Source: Combretum micranthum (lineage: Eukaryota; Streptophyta; Magnoliopsida; Myrtales; Combretaceae). Taken from it: 64,000 nt of DNA. The notes below the pieces were generated by a model. That model did no database searches. It was not told the origin of the DNA and was given only the letters and a program-made list of their open reading frames with translations. The translations under genes and the position numbers were made by a program. Positions 34,126 through 46,075 of this stretch are shown in pieces. The stretch spans positions 1 through 64,000 of the forward strand of contig JAMXBD010003366.1 of NCBI GenBank assembly GCA_024138025.1. Reading direction: 5' to 3'. How positions within the stretch are numbered: the stretch's first letter is position 1; each line of letters opens with the position of its first letter.

Positions 34126-36443
34126 TAGTCGTTTGGTGAATGAATGCGATACTTTGGTAGCTAATACACTTGTTGTGTATGTCTCATGTAGTTAATTTGA
34201 GTTCACAAGTAGTACATATTGTCCTCTAAATCAAGGTCTTGCATAAACAACTTCATCTACTATTTTCATTGTACCAAGACTCTTTCTTTTTTTTTCATTA
34301 TTTTAGTATCAAACTTGCTTTCTTCACCATCTTGTAGATGAACGATATTATAATAAGTAAACACTCTAAAGTAGACAATCGTCTGGTATGTATCATTGAC
34401 TTTGTCAGAAAATTAGAGATAGGAGACAAATTGTTGATGACTCGTGCCGTGTATTGGAAAATGGCACTCGAGAACTTTCACTTTGATAATATGGATAATG
34501 ATTGATGGTTTCACTCAAAGTATGAGTCAACATATATAATGAATCCTATACCAACACCTTAAGACTTTATAACATATCCTTACCCCACTTGCTTTGTATA
34601 AATCTAGCATATATGCTTGTCACAGCTTAGAGTGTTTGAACTTGCTTAGGCCATTGCAATATCTTGAAGGAACATATCGACTTTGTTTGAAGACAAGCGT
34701 TATTTTCATGCATGTACTTTTAATTGACTAATTGTAGCAGAATGATATAAGAGCAATGTAGTATCATGAGCAAGCTAGTGTCACATGCACATACACGTTT
34801 TGAGCATATTGCACAAATGAACTTCATGTATTCTTGCATAAGTGAGGATCACACACAAACAAGCATTTTGTAATTCAAGCACCATAAATGTGCATTGCAC
34901 CTAGAATTTATTGAGTTGTGATGGGCATCCACTTGTGCCTGCCTTCATTGTAATCTTCTTAGTCATGCAATATTGTCTCTTTTTTTTTTTTTTTCAATAT
35001 GAGTTGTATCGAATGTGTGAAACTGACCATGACAATAAAATCAACTCATCAACTCTATATCTATTTATAATCTTGATACTCATTTTCGCCTTGGTGATAC
35101 ATCTGGTCATCATGCGCTCTAGAGTACTAGCTCTCATATAGTTGCAACACATGAAAGGACGTATTAGTAGGATCACTTCAATCCCTTAGACACTTGTAAA
35201 GTTATTATAGGCATCATAGACAAGAGCATGTCTATATAACAAGGATTGTCATTGAAACACAACACTTAGTTTTAAAACATGCCTTTTTTCTTTATGATCA
35301 TACGCACTTAGGAGCAAAACTTCAACTAAGCAGTAATATTATCTAATACAAGAGTGAGTAGAATCTTTACATTATCGTGTGCATTGAAGTAGCACTGCTA
35401 CTTCCTCACGATGATGTTTAGACAATTCATTTAAGGAAAATGAACATTCATGCCTATGCAAGAGTAACATTCATTATCAATAGTGCTCATGTAGCGACGG
35501 TAGCAGTTTTACCAATCACGCTCATGCAGCGATAGTAACATTTGTTATCAATCGCGCTCATGCTGCGATAGCATTTGTTATCGATACATTTTTATTAGTC
35601 AAGGGGGTATTTCCCACTACTCAACTATATAGTACTTGTGTAGAATACCACATGCTAAGGATTACTTGGTTCAATAGGGGTTATCAAGGGGATTATCTCC
35701 ACTACTTGACAGTTAGAAATACCAAGAAGAAAGTGGTGATGAGCTATCGACATCGTGCGCTTGGGAGCTAAGCTATGGCCCGTCAGCAACGATGTCTAAA
35801 TCAAATGTTATATTTGTTATTGTTTTTCTTTCATTACTAAAGGGTAATCTTACTCAATCTGATGTCGATCCTTTTTTTTTTTTTCAAAACTAGCTTTACG
35901 CACTAAGAAGATTAGTTTCTTACTTTGCAGTGACAATAGCGATGAAAAGGAAAATAAGTGATCACACCATCATATTTTCACGAACAATATTCATTAATTA
36001 AGTAATACAGTTCATTCATTAGGTAAAAGCATCTAATGCTTTGTTTAAACAGAAACAAAAAGGAAATCAGTGAGATATGATAATAACACTCTTGGTTATA
36101 AACAGCTCTTTCTTCAATTTATGCACTGCTTTACATTTCCATCCTATTGTAAGCCTTCTTGTGTTTCTTTACACATCTACAACAACTACGTTTCTTTCTT
36201 TTTTTAAATTTTCGAGTCTTAATTTCTTCTCCTGTGGGTAGTGATTCTGCGTAGGATTCCACTAAAGTCATATCTGCTTCATTTTCATGTTCATAGAAAA
36301 ACGTAGCTTTAGCAAAGTGGAGTTCATTACAATTGAATGGATTCTTTGTCGCATGGATTAGGGTATCACTTCCATTCTAATGACCTTTCATGCACTGATG
36401 CGTGTTGAGGGTATCATGTTGTACTCATGCAGCCATGTCCTTC
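34126..36443. other. Long non-coding region between protease and captured genes
   Basis: This is where an autonomous relative would carry RT, RNase H and integrase. I looked for Y/F-x-D-D, the integrase HHCC and D-D-E patterns on the minus strand and saw none. It contains a short repeat array near 35486-35590 and a poly(T) run at 34980-34994. Confidence 0.5.
35486..35590. repeat. Short tandem array of GCTCATGCAGCGATAG-type units
   Basis: GTGCTCATGTAGCGACGGTA, ACGCTCATGCAGCGATAGTA and GCGCTCATGCTGCGATAGCA recur about every 40-50 bases, separated by TTTGTTATCAAT-like words. Confidence 0.8.
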
Positions 36444-37319
36444 TTATGAGAAGGTGATAGGACACCGGTGCATCATTACATGAAATGTAGCAAGGCCATC
36501 AATGGGCCCAACTTTAAAACTTGCTTTGACATAACCCATTGTCATTGTAGAAGATTCGATAAAACTGTTCACTGTGATGGGAAGCTTCATCAAGTATCGG
36601 ATATCTATTCTTGCAGCCTTGAAAGTAGACATGGGCATGATATTGAGTGAGGACCCATTATCGATAAATGTCCTTTTGATGGGGTAACCATCAAGTACAC
36701 TCTCTACATACAAAGGATGATTGTGATTGAAGTTCTTCAAGTGCGTATCAATCCTAGTAAATGTAATTGCATAGTCCCTTGTACAGACTACTCCTTTCTT
36801 AGGTTGAACTATGTCGCATTCACTATAATGACCTTGTTCAATTTGATCAAGTACAGTTGTTGCTGCAAATCGTGCATGATCATCAAATCCAAGGAGATCA
36901 AAGAAATTCTTAAAATTTGAAGTCTTCATTAAAGTAAAGATGAGATTATCATCCCCATGAGCTTCAATTTTAAGTGCATTCTCATTTTCTTCATGTCCCC
37001 CAACTAGCTGTGTGTCTGTTGACTCAATTATAGCAAGATCATGGGTAATAGCATTCACAGCACCGTATTGATTGCCATGAGCTGGAAGTGGATTATTCCT
37101 GACATCATTTTTCTCGATGATAAGTTCACCATTCTCAACTCTTTCATTAAAGATCCTCTTCAGAGTAAAACAATCCCTAGTAGGATGCCCCACAATCCTG
37201 TGAAATCTACAAAATTTAGGATTATTTTTTTCTTCTTGAGTTGGCAAACGTTCTACTATTGGGAGTATGAGATTTCCATCTCTCAACAATTGATTTAGTA
37301 TAGTGTACACCTTTCCCAT
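36444..37319 (-). pseudogene. Tat-type gag C-terminus and aspartic protease, 291 codons open
   Basis: This minus-strand open frame holds the end of Gag and the retropepsin that would process the polyprotein. A zinc-knuckle-like C-x2-H...H...C stretch is at residues 37-50 (CRFHRIVGHPTRDC). A putative protease active site is FIDNGSSLNIMP (D220), with the preceding PLYVESVLDGYPIKRTF strand. The D-x-G-S-S variant is usual in this lineage. The frame opens at an internal Met at 37319, not a real start, and stops at 36444 just after the protease flap region, where RT should follow but does not. It is listed as part of a broken polyprotein although this stretch itself is open. Confidence 0.85.
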
Positions 37320-38710
37320 TAAGCAAGGATAAGTCTGTGCTTCTTTTGCTCTCTCACCCTTGGGCTTCTCGACTATTAGTTTCTTCCCCTATTTGGAATC
37401 TTCACTCTGAGCCAGATTCACCGATTGTTCTCTCTTATTGAACTTAGCACTTCCTCCTCTTTTTGCAACCGAATTATTGGTCCTTCATGCATTCTCAACT
37501 AAAGTGGAGAATGAGGCTAAGGAGAGATTTTCCAAATGCACCGCGTACTCGATGAACATGCCTTTGATACAAATTTTCACTAGCTCTCTTTCATCACATA
37601 TGTCTTAAATGTCCAGTAAACTCCCTGAAGCACTCAATATAATCCATTAAGTCTTCTTTAGGCTTTTTGCGAATCTTTCCCATATGAGTCAAGGTCACTC
37701 GTTCCTGTGTGGAGAAGAACTTCTCTAGGAACATCTTGCACATAGTTGCCCATGAATCTACTGATCCAGGGGAAGGTTCACGTACCAGGTGTACGCTTTC
37801 TCTATGAGGGACTTAGAAAATTCTTTTAACTTCAATCATCATCAAATCCATAAACCTCTAGCGTTTCAATGAACTTCAACAAATGTTCCTTGGCACTTCC
37901 CTTCTTACCATTGAATAGCATGAATTTGGGACTCACGTAGTCCTGAGGATATGGCTTAGCAGCAATACGTTGATTGTATGGGAGCTTAAGATCCAATACT
38001 CCCACATCAGACTTAGCTTGTATTTCCCTCAGGTACATGTCTAGATCTTCCTTCGTGACGAAAGTACCTTTAGGAGTTGAAGTAGTAACTTCAACTAGTG
38101 TAGCTGGAGTGGCCGTTTGGAGTAGAGTTGCATTGGGTTGAACAATAGGTCCACCAATGATAATTGATGGTGTAGCCTGTGAGGATGAGGATCCTCTAAG
38201 TTAAGCATGTAATGCAGGCTGGGAGGTTGATGGTGTTCCAAGTTGAATTCCAGTATTCATTACCTGAGGTGTAAGTGGTTGTGTAATTACAAGCTCTAAT
38301 GGAGGGATTTGCTCCCCAACTCTAGTAGGATCTTGTTTAGGAATAGGAGTAGGATTAATAGGTGGAGCAATTTGAGGTGCCTGAGAAGCGCGTTGTTTTG
38401 CAAGAACAACAACGGTCGACGAAGTTGCACCTTGTTGCGTGACAGCAATAGCAGCTATACCAGGTAGGTACTGAGCAAATATTGTCATGAATTGTTGGAA
38501 TTTTCTTGTAGACTCTTCTTTTGATTGATTGTCTTGCTTGGTATTTTCTTGCACAGCACGCAAGATTGCAGCATTGTCGATTTGAGCACCAGTAGGTTGG
38601 TTCACGTCCTCAAGTGTTGGCATGTCATGTTCAGCGGCCTCGAGATTAACATTAGTTTCTTGAGTTATACTCTCAGTGGGATCGGTGGGTCTCTTTCTTG
38701 GAGGTGCCAT
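37320..38710 (-). pseudogene. Tat-type gag, N-terminal and capsid parts, broken
   Basis: The likely start is ATG at 38710 (MAPPRKRPTDPTES), about 25 bases inside the primer-binding-like site. An open stretch to 38201 has a Q/P-rich N-terminal region. After a stop at about 38203, capsid-like sequence resumes (LPYNQRIAAKPYPQDYVSPK, then FNGKKGSAKEHLLKFIETLE), is interrupted at 37832, and continues in broken form to 37320 (readable capsid words such as MGKIRKKPKEDLMDYIE on the minus strand). It encodes no complete protein now. It places the element in the Tat/Ogre branch of Ty3/gypsy. Confidence 0.85.
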
Positions 38711-38733
38711 CACACAAGTGTTGATTTCCCTTT

Positions 38734-38750
38734 CCCTAGTGGAGTCACCA
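38734..38750 (-). promoter_or_regulatory. Primer-binding site of the Tat-type element
   Basis: Minus-strand TGGTGACTCCACTAGGG begins 4 bases after the 5' LTR end. The TGG start, its position and similarity to the TGGCGACTCCACTGGGG sites of Ogre-type elements support it. Which tRNA pairs with it is not checked here. Confidence 0.7.
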
Positions 38751-38754
38751 AAAA

Positions 38755-39407
38755 TGTGTGGGTATGAGTCTGGATGCAACGATCACGTGCGTGCCGCGTG
38801 ACTATTGCGCTACACATGACCTAAGAAAACAACAAGTGCAAGGATGATCAAGAGAGAATCGTATAGGGAGGAGGAGTAGGCAATCTCAATAGGCTCTAAC
38901 ACATGTGTAACAGGTGAGGGAGCTAAAGAGCATCAACCTTACTAAGTACCACAAATATCGTGTGCGTTCTTGAGTGAGTCAAGTAATTGATTCATAAAAA
39001 TGGAAATCCGACAGCACAACGGTGTTTGTCCAAGATTTTCACTTGTTCGAATGAGAAGGACTAAGAGTATTTATAGAGAATCTGGCCATCGATGTCGTCC
39101 GTCAGATGAGACAGACGACCAACGGCTAAGATGAGTCCTTCTCAAAATGGATATGGATGTGGGCTCCCTTATGGACCCAGGCCCATTGAGGTCTTCATTA
39201 TAATGTGTGTGAGCCAATTTGAGAAACGTTGGAATTGGGCAGGCCAATTCCAACGGGCCCTACTCCAAGCCTTCGATGCCAATTCTCCCATGATCATCCC
39301 AATATAATTGGGCCTAACTCTCTAAGCCCTGTCACTTTAACCCAGAGAGTTAAATCTAAATAATAAATCAGGCTTAAAGCCTTTATAATGAAATCCATAC
39401 ATCTACA
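38755..39407 (-). repeat. 5' LTR of the Tat-type element
   Basis: 653 bp, TGTGTGGGTATGAGTC... to ...CATACATCTACA. The minus-strand TATAAATA box at 39068-39075 is the likely promoter for the whole element, including the captured fragments. Confidence 0.95.
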
Positions 39408-39412
39408 ACCCT

Positions 39413-39876
39413 CTACTATAGGAAAAGATCAAATTTAGTCTTAAAGAGGAAAATATAAATTCTTTATAATTTTTTTTTTCAATTTGGGTTATTAACATTT
39501 TAGATTTTCTCCTAATTTGAGTCTTTCACTAATTTGTTTAAAATCCATAAAAAGATTGATAAATCATCATACCGTAGGCTAAAACAATCAGTTTTACTAA
39601 GGAAAATTCTATGCTTCTATCATATCTTTTAAGGGGCTTGTTCCATCGATTATTTAATGGTTCATGTTCATATTCAACCATAATTGCATTATTGAAATAT
39701 TTAATATATCAATTACTATAATTAATTTAATAATCAAATGATTGATTAATGAGACTATAGAAGTTCCCTTTAACTAAATACTATTCTTATGTATTTTTAA
39801 ATTAGATGATATTAAAAAATGTTGAAAGTTACAAAGGCTAAAAAAAGGAAAGGAAATAAAAAGCTAATGAGAAAGA
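39413..39876. other. AT-rich spacer
   Basis: No gene or repeat boundary was recognised between the Tat-type element and the hAT MITE. Confidence 0.4.
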
Positions 39877-39884
39877 ATTATGGC

Positions 39885-40476
39885 TAGAGCTGGGCATAAG
39901 GGTCGCGGCTCGTGGGGCCCATTTACCCACTTAAAAAAGCGAGCCACGGCTAATTTTTTTTTCTCAGCCCGTTTAGCCCGTGGGCCAAAGTGAGTTAGCC
40001 TATGATGGGCCGGGCCGGCTTGCAGGCCAAGTGTAAAAAATAAAAGAGAAGAAAAGAGAAAAATGTAAGAATAAAACAGTATAATAACATATTTGTTATT
40101 ATTTATGATATATTATGAAAGAAAATAGATTAATATATGCATCATAAACATTATAATATTTTTTAAGTATATATTTATTGATTTAAACATAATATAATAT
40201 CTAATAAATTATTTAAAAACTTGTTTTCATTTATAAGTAATGAAAATGGTAACAAAATTAATTTTTAATATATATATAATCTTAAAATATATAAATATCC
40301 TAATTTTTATATAAAAAAATAAAAAATTTATTTGGCCCACAAGCCAAAGCGAGCCAAGCCCGGGCCGAGAAATTTTGGCCCGTTTAAAAGCGGGCCAAAA
40401 TGACCCCGGCCTGTTTAACTCACGGGTCGATGTGGGCTTGCCCGGCCCGGCCCGCCAAGCCATTTGCCCAGCTCTA
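39885..40476. mobile_element. hAT-type MITE, 592 bp
   Basis: The termini TAGAGCTGGGCA and TGCCCAGCTCTA are perfect 12-base inverted repeats. They are flanked by 8-bp duplications ATTATGGC (39877-39884) and ATTATAGC (40477-40484), with one mismatch. Subterminal regions are rich in GGCCCG/CGGGCC; the centre is AT-rich and non-coding. Ends and duplication length fit hAT. Confidence 0.92.
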
Positions 40477-40484
40477 ATTATAGC

Positions 40485-40610
40485 AAAGCTTGACGTCTTC
40501 TTATCATTCTTCACTATAGAGCACACCAACCATTTTATTTTTGAAACTTTAAAATTAACCTTGTTTGTTTTTATGCTAGAGTAGGGATGTTATTCCATTA
40601 AATACCAACT
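40485..40610. other. Short spacer
   Basis: AT-rich; nothing was recognised. Confidence 0.4.
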
Positions 40611-40955
40611 TTTTTTGAAGTACCAACTTTGGTCTACATGTGATATTTTGGTTTTGATGTGATATTTTTGGCTAAAAGTAGTATTTCTTTTAGAGTCCAA
40701 ACTTTCGTCTAGATCTAATATGTTGGTTTTAATGTAGTGTTTATGTCTAAATGTGGTACTTCTTTTGGAGTACCAACTCTCATACATATGTGATTTTTTT
40801 GTCATACTAGTTATTTCTATCAAAATGCGGTAATTGTTTTAGAGTTTTCATCTAAATGTAATAGTTTTTATCTGTCCAAATGTATTACTTCTTTTGAAGA
40901 ACCAACTTTCGTCCAAATGTAGTATTTTTGTCCTTATGTGGTAATATTTTTAGTG
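40611..40955. repeat. About five imperfect tandem units of roughly 55-75 bp
   Basis: Units start TTTTGAAGTACCAACTTT, TTTTAGAGTCCAAACTTT, TTTTGGAGTACCAACTCT, GTTTTAGAGTTTTCATC and TTTTGAAGAACCAACTTT. Each continues with CGTCTA/CATGTG, GTATTTTGG-like words and AATGTGGTACTTC. The array ends just before copia gag similarity begins, where the 5' LTR and leader of that element would be expected. Confidence 0.8.
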
Positions 40956-40967
40956 GGTCTTATGTGA

Positions 40968-41169
40968 CAAAGATGCATTTACTGTTGTTTGGCACCACTA
41001 AACTTGAAGACAAGACAGATAAAGAATGGGGTTGGAGCATGAGCAAGTATGTGGTTTTATCTAACAATTTGTTGAAGACAAATTAGAGGAGCTGTATGCT
41101 TCCAAAATCGACAACAACAAATTGTTTTACTTGACAAAGCTGCTCCAGATGAAGTATCGGGAAGGTACA
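40968..41169 (+). pseudogene. Copia gag, 5' part
   Basis: It reads LFGTTKLEDKTDKEWGW, then after a shift LEELYASKIDNNKLFYLTKL and QMKYREG, the UBN2-type Gag pattern. The codon for Gly-Thr is cut by the LTR insertion; the frame resumes at 44586 with SMVDHLNDFQ. The start is not certain. Confidence 0.8.
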
Positions 41170-44100
41170 TGTAAACCCCGGTATTCTCAATAGTTAAGAA
41201 AACCCCAGGAGTTGAAAAGCGAAACCCTAATCCAATCCAGTTTGAGTCTAGTAAGAGGAGCTTAGGAACCCTAAATCTAGCTTTCCTTCGATTTCATAAT
41301 AAAAGAAGTTTAATAAAGTAAATGAATATGAATTATTGTTCTAAAGTATATTTTAGACCTTTGAAAGTTTTAAATTCGAGAATTTTTCAATTCCGGGCCT
41401 TCCCGAGCTCAATTATGGAAAAGCATGCCCTGGATCACGAACTCAGAAAAATGTTCCGGAATATTCATTAGAACCATAATTTTATAAGGATTCCAAAAAT
41501 ATCAATTTTATAATTTTTCAGGCTATAAAAATTACAGTTATAGCCTTTTCCCGTGTTTTCATTACAACCGGTAAAGTATATGTCTTATCTACTATTCACA
41601 AGTACAACCTACACTACACACTACCCATACCCTATTCTTACATCCTTACAACTGCTCATTACAATTTTCTTTTCCAAGAATTTTTGTTTCCTATTTAATT
41701 CTTACATTTATTACATTTTAATTACATAAAATACAAATTTGTCAAAAATTCAAATCTCTCTCTCCCTCACCCCTTATGGCCGGCACCCCACTCCCCCTTT
41801 CCCCCTCTCATTTGATTTATTTTTGCTATTTTATTCAATTAAAAACCCTAATCTATTCATATATAAGCTCATTTTTCTCTCTCTCTCCCTCATTTTTCAC
41901 TTGTCAAAATTTTTTCAAAAGAGAAAACCCTCTCTTCTTTCTCCATTGTTGCCGTAACCCACCTTCCTCTCACACTCACACACAAGCTCAATTCCTCTTC
42001 TTTTCTACTTCCTATCTCTATTGGTATGATGATTTCAAGCTTTATTCTTACCAAATCTTGTAATGGCAAAGACCTTTCTTGTGTGTTTTCACATTTAATC
42101 CCAATGATCATATGCTAGGGACATGAAAACACTTATACAAGAATATCAAGCCATCACAAGAAGTGGATCTAGAGTTTAAAGGTGTTTTTGATGAGATAAT
42201 GTGATGTTCATGCATGTAAGGTAGGAATCTTGTAGAGATATTTATGTTCATGCCATGAAACTCATGAATCATGCATGATATTTGGTAGATCTAGTGTTTA
42301 GACATTCACATCTTCATCTACATTTATGTTCATATGATTATTGTGATTTTCATGCATTGATGATCATAAAAATGTAGCCTTGCCCATGTATAGATATGTT
42401 AGATGGTAGATCTCGTGTATAGAAGACAAGAAACTTGAAAAAGAAAATATTTGTTAGTAATGCTTAGTTGGAAATTCGGATGATTTTGGAACCCTACTTT
42501 AAAGACCACCAAAACCACTTTAAAACTCATATTTTTCATAAAAAAAAAAATGGAAGGTGTATGTAATAGATGCCCTTAAGGAATGATTTTCATAAGCTTA
42601 GGTGAGTTTAGCATGAGAAAAATGTAAAACAAGTAGTGAAGATAGAATGAAAAATATTGATATAGTGATTAATAGTCAAATTCGTATTTTAGGATAATGC
42701 TTATATAAACACTTAGTATCCAAGCTTAGGTGGCATGTTTTATGAGCCAAATGGAGTCCTTAGATAATAGATATAATGAAGCTTCAATTTTGATGCATTA
42801 AACAAGTTTTCTCATAAAGAAAATGCAAGAAAAGGAAATTTTCAAAATTCGGATTTTTGTGAAAGGTATGTTCAAAAACATATTTGCCAAATGAAAAATG
42901 TGAATTTCTATGCATAAATGAAGGTTATAATTAGTATAGACATTGAGAACTCATTTTTATTTAGATAACAAGTAATTTCCAAGAATAAAATCACAAAAAC
43001 CCTAGGAAATATAAAATTAGAAAGAATAGCTTTGTATAAGTGATCATCATGGAGTTCTTAATAATTAGAAGTTCATAAGAGTTCATAATCAATGATCAAA
43101 ACCATGCATATATTGAGCTCATTACATGATATTCATATTAGGAATTCATTCATATACCATCTATACATGAATCATCAACAAAGAACATTTTTATCAAATG
43201 CGAAACAATTTTTTGGAATTGGAAAAGTTACAGAACATATCTGATCCCACTGTTCCATGAACTTAATGTTTTCAAAACTTAAAAATAATACTAGAAATAG
43301 ATAGATCTTTCGAAGTAGATAGAGATCGATATAAAATTTGCGAAATTCCTAGTTAAAATAACCAAGTTATGGTCGTTTTAAGTTGGCGCTTCCGCAAATA
43401 GCGAGAATTCCGATTTTGTGTAGTCTAGATGCATAGCTTGAATTAGTTTAGTGATGAGCTTCTTATTAGGTTGTTCTTAATTAGTAGGTGATCCCGAGCA
43501 AGACGATACATTACCACCCGACTACTATTACTAAAAGACCGGCGAACCATGACGAGTGAGTATTACTTCCACTCTCAATTGTTGTCTGTGATTGTATTGA
43601 TAGTGGCATTAGTGGTATAGGCAAAGAAAAAATGGTTATGTATGATGGGGTATATGGGAACTATATATTTGTTTGCTGTTGATGTGTGAATGGAACTTAA
43701 GGAATATCGAAACTGGGTGTTAAGCTATTGCTTGTTTAGCTAGAAGTTTTATTGATTGTCTGCGAATAATTGTTGGTCACCTAAAAGAATTAAATTAATC
43801 TATATTCGACTTCAATTATAATTGGACTCATTCATATCAAAAGGGATGAAGCATTAGCATTGGTTGGTTTTTCGTGATCCATAAAACGAATATGTTGGTT
43901 AATCGTGATCCATAAAACGAAATTGTTGGTTAATCGTGATCCATAAAACGAATTATTATTTTCAGTTGACCATGAGCTTAAACGGCGTTGTAATAGGATT
44001 CGTTAATCTGCTAACCCGGGATGGAGGGCGCAAGTCCATCCACATATGATTTTCGGCTGGTCATATGTTTGTTGAACTCATTTGTCTGATGCATACCATT

Positions 44101-44580
44101 CGCTTGAATAATCACTTGTTTGAATGAATTGCCTTAATTGTGATATGGAAGTTTATACTCACCAAGCTAGTTAGCTTACGCCCCTATAGTTTTTACTTGT
44201 TGCAGCACGAGTTCATTTGGCTTAGGCCGAAGCAAGCCACACTCAGGTACCGGAGATAGGAGTTTCCCTTGAAGTTTACCTCGATTTTGTTTAGACTTTG
44301 ATGGAAACTAAAAGACTCTGGATGACTGTAATAGACTTGATATTATTTTGGGGGAATGCCCCTTAGACTTTTGTAATGTATATATATGCGTTATGGTTTA
44401 TTATCGATGGCTAGTGAATGTCGCATTAAACTTCTTAACTCCATTGATTGAGTATTCTATTGTCGTAAAGGGACACTTTACATCTATACAAGACTCCCGA
44501 AAGGCTCGGATAGGGATTTTGTGAGTCTTATATGGTATGTGGCGGGCTGTTACGTTTAGGAAACCCTATGGGGCGTGACA
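41170..44580 (+). mobile_element. Solo LTR A of a large Ty3/gypsy-type family, 3,411 bp
   Basis: It runs from TGTAAACCCCGG to GGGGCGTGACA and is flanked by identical 5-bp GTACA (41165-41169, 44581-44585). It contains a TATATAAG box near 41860 with a following CT-rich leader. No second LTR or internal region adjoins it, so it is a solo LTR left by LTR-LTR recombination. It disrupts the copia gag. The block 43255-43420 reappears inverted in LTR D near 48975-49115, which confirms one family. Confidence 0.92.
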
Positions 44581-44585
44581 GTACA

Positions 44586-45245
44586 TCAATGGTAGATCAT
44601 TTGAATGATTTTCAAGCGATCGTGGAGCAACTATCAATAATGGGCATAAATTTTAACAATGAAGTACTCGCTCTTTTAATTCTAGCCTCCTTACCAAAGT
44701 CCTATGCGACTTTGAAGATTTCACTTACAAATTTTGCACCAAATGACATAGTCAATATGGAATTTGTCAAAAGTGGAGTCTTAGATGAAGAGACGAGATG
44801 AAAAAGACAAGGGTCTTCTTCATCACAAGAACAAGTCTTTGTTACAAAATCTAAGGGGAGGAGTCAATCCAGAGGTCCAAGGACTAAAGATAATAGTAGA
44901 GGAAAGTCAAATAAATATGCCAATGTTGAGTATCATCACTGTAAGAAAATGGGCCATATAAAGAAGTTTAGCCAAAAATTTAAACTGGATCAAAAGAAGA
45001 ATAAAGGCAAAGAAAGAAAGATGATAGTAGTGATGATGAACAAATGAATATTATCGAAGAGTTCAACCTTGTCTATAATGATGATGATATGGTCAATCTT
45101 GCAGTCCATGAGACAAGTTGGGTGATTGATAGTGGTGCTACCATTCATGTTGCATCTCGAAAAGAATTCATCTCATCCTATACGTCAGGTAATTTTGGTG
45201 TGGTAAGAATGGGAGATGAGAATTTTTCTAAAATTGCAAGTAAAT
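44586..45245 (+). pseudogene. Copia gag 3' part, zinc knuckle and protease
   Basis: SMVDHLNDFQAIVEQLSIMG and LALLILASLPKSYATLKISL continue UBN2 Gag to a stop at about 44801. A degenerate CCHC knuckle follows (HHCKKMGHIKKF; the first Cys is His). The protease active site W-V-I-D-S-G-A-T is near 45120, followed by GNFGVVRMGDENFSKIA. Frames shift at least twice. Confidence 0.9.
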
Positions 45246-46075
45246 GAGATGTTTGTTTGGAGACGAAAATGGTATATGGTTAGTCCTAAAGGATGTGAGG
45301 CACATTCCAGATATGCGTTTGAATTTAATTTCAACAAGCAAACTGGATGGTGAAGGTTTCTACAATACCTCTTTGATGGAAATTGGGAGCTCATCAAAGG
45401 CTCTTTGGTAGTGACTAAAGGAAAGAAGTACTCTAAACTGTATTTTATGAAAGCATAGCTCTCCAAGATGCTGTGAATATAGTGGAGAGTGATGTTATAG
45501 TTGAGCTTTGGCACAAATGTCTCCGTCATATGAGTGAAAAAAGTATGACATGTTTAGCTAAAAAGAATATGCTACTTAGATTGGATCAAGTTCATTTAAA
45601 TAATTGTGCTGATTGTCTAACAGGAAAGCAAAATAGGGTTGCTTTCAAAAGTTCCCCTCCTTTTAGAATGAAAAATATACTAGATTTAGTACACCCAAAC
45701 TTGTATGGGCCAATGTCAAAGTCAATTGGTGGTGCTCAATACTTGTGACTTTCATTGATTATCATTCTAGAAAGATATGGGTACACCTTTTGAAGTGAAA
45801 AGATCATGTATTAAATGCTTTCAAGCAATTTTTGTCTCTAATTGAGAGACAAACCAGCAAGAAGTTGAAGTAATCCGAAAGAATGTTGGAGAGTACACTA
45901 GACCATTTCATGTTATTGCAAAGACCATGGTATTCGACATCAAACAACACCTCCAAAGACACCACAGTTAAATGGCTTAGCTGAGAGAATGAACAGGACT
46001 TTGATGGAGAGGTCAAATGTCTACTTTCACATGCAAAATTGCCAAAGATGTTTAGGGGTGAGGCTATATTCAACA
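45246..46075 (+). pseudogene. Copia pre-integrase and integrase, N-terminal part
   Basis: VELWHKCLRHMSEKSMTCLA and DCLTGKQNRVAFKSS are the GAG_pre-integrase zinc region. ILDLVHPNLYGPMSKSIGGA starts the catalytic core, followed by frameshifted GIRHQTTPPKTPQLNGLAER and NRTLME. It stops at the CAACA duplication, where LTR E is inserted. Confidence 0.9.

Larger units (their letters stand above)
26828..39407 (-). mobile_element. Complete 12.58-kb Tat-type Ty3/gypsy LTR retrotransposon carrying host-gene fragments
   Basis: Two direct LTRs of 653 bp (26828-27480, 38755-39407) run TG...CA. They are flanked by identical 5-bp duplications ACCCT (26823-26827, 39408-39412). On the minus strand, order is 5' LTR, primer-binding-like site, gag, protease, non-coding repeats, host-gene pieces, polypurine-like tract, 3' LTR. 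No RT, RNase H or integrase motif was found between 27481 and 36443, so it would need proteins from another element to move. The interior holds PPR, PGDH (antisense), GH17-X8 and UPL1/2-type fragments. The intact duplication shows it integrated as one unit, already carrying them unless later events inserted them. Confidence 0.9.

Noticed and set aside
34126..36443. Hidden RT/integrase of the Tat-type element
   Set aside because: No F/Y-x-D-D, HHCC or D-D-E pattern was seen on the minus strand by eye; a profile search would be decisive.
41739..42063. Overlapping open frames rich in Ser/Leu/Phe/Pro
   Set aside because: They fall in the CT-rich leader of solo LTR A; the same kind of frames recur in LTRs B, C and D.
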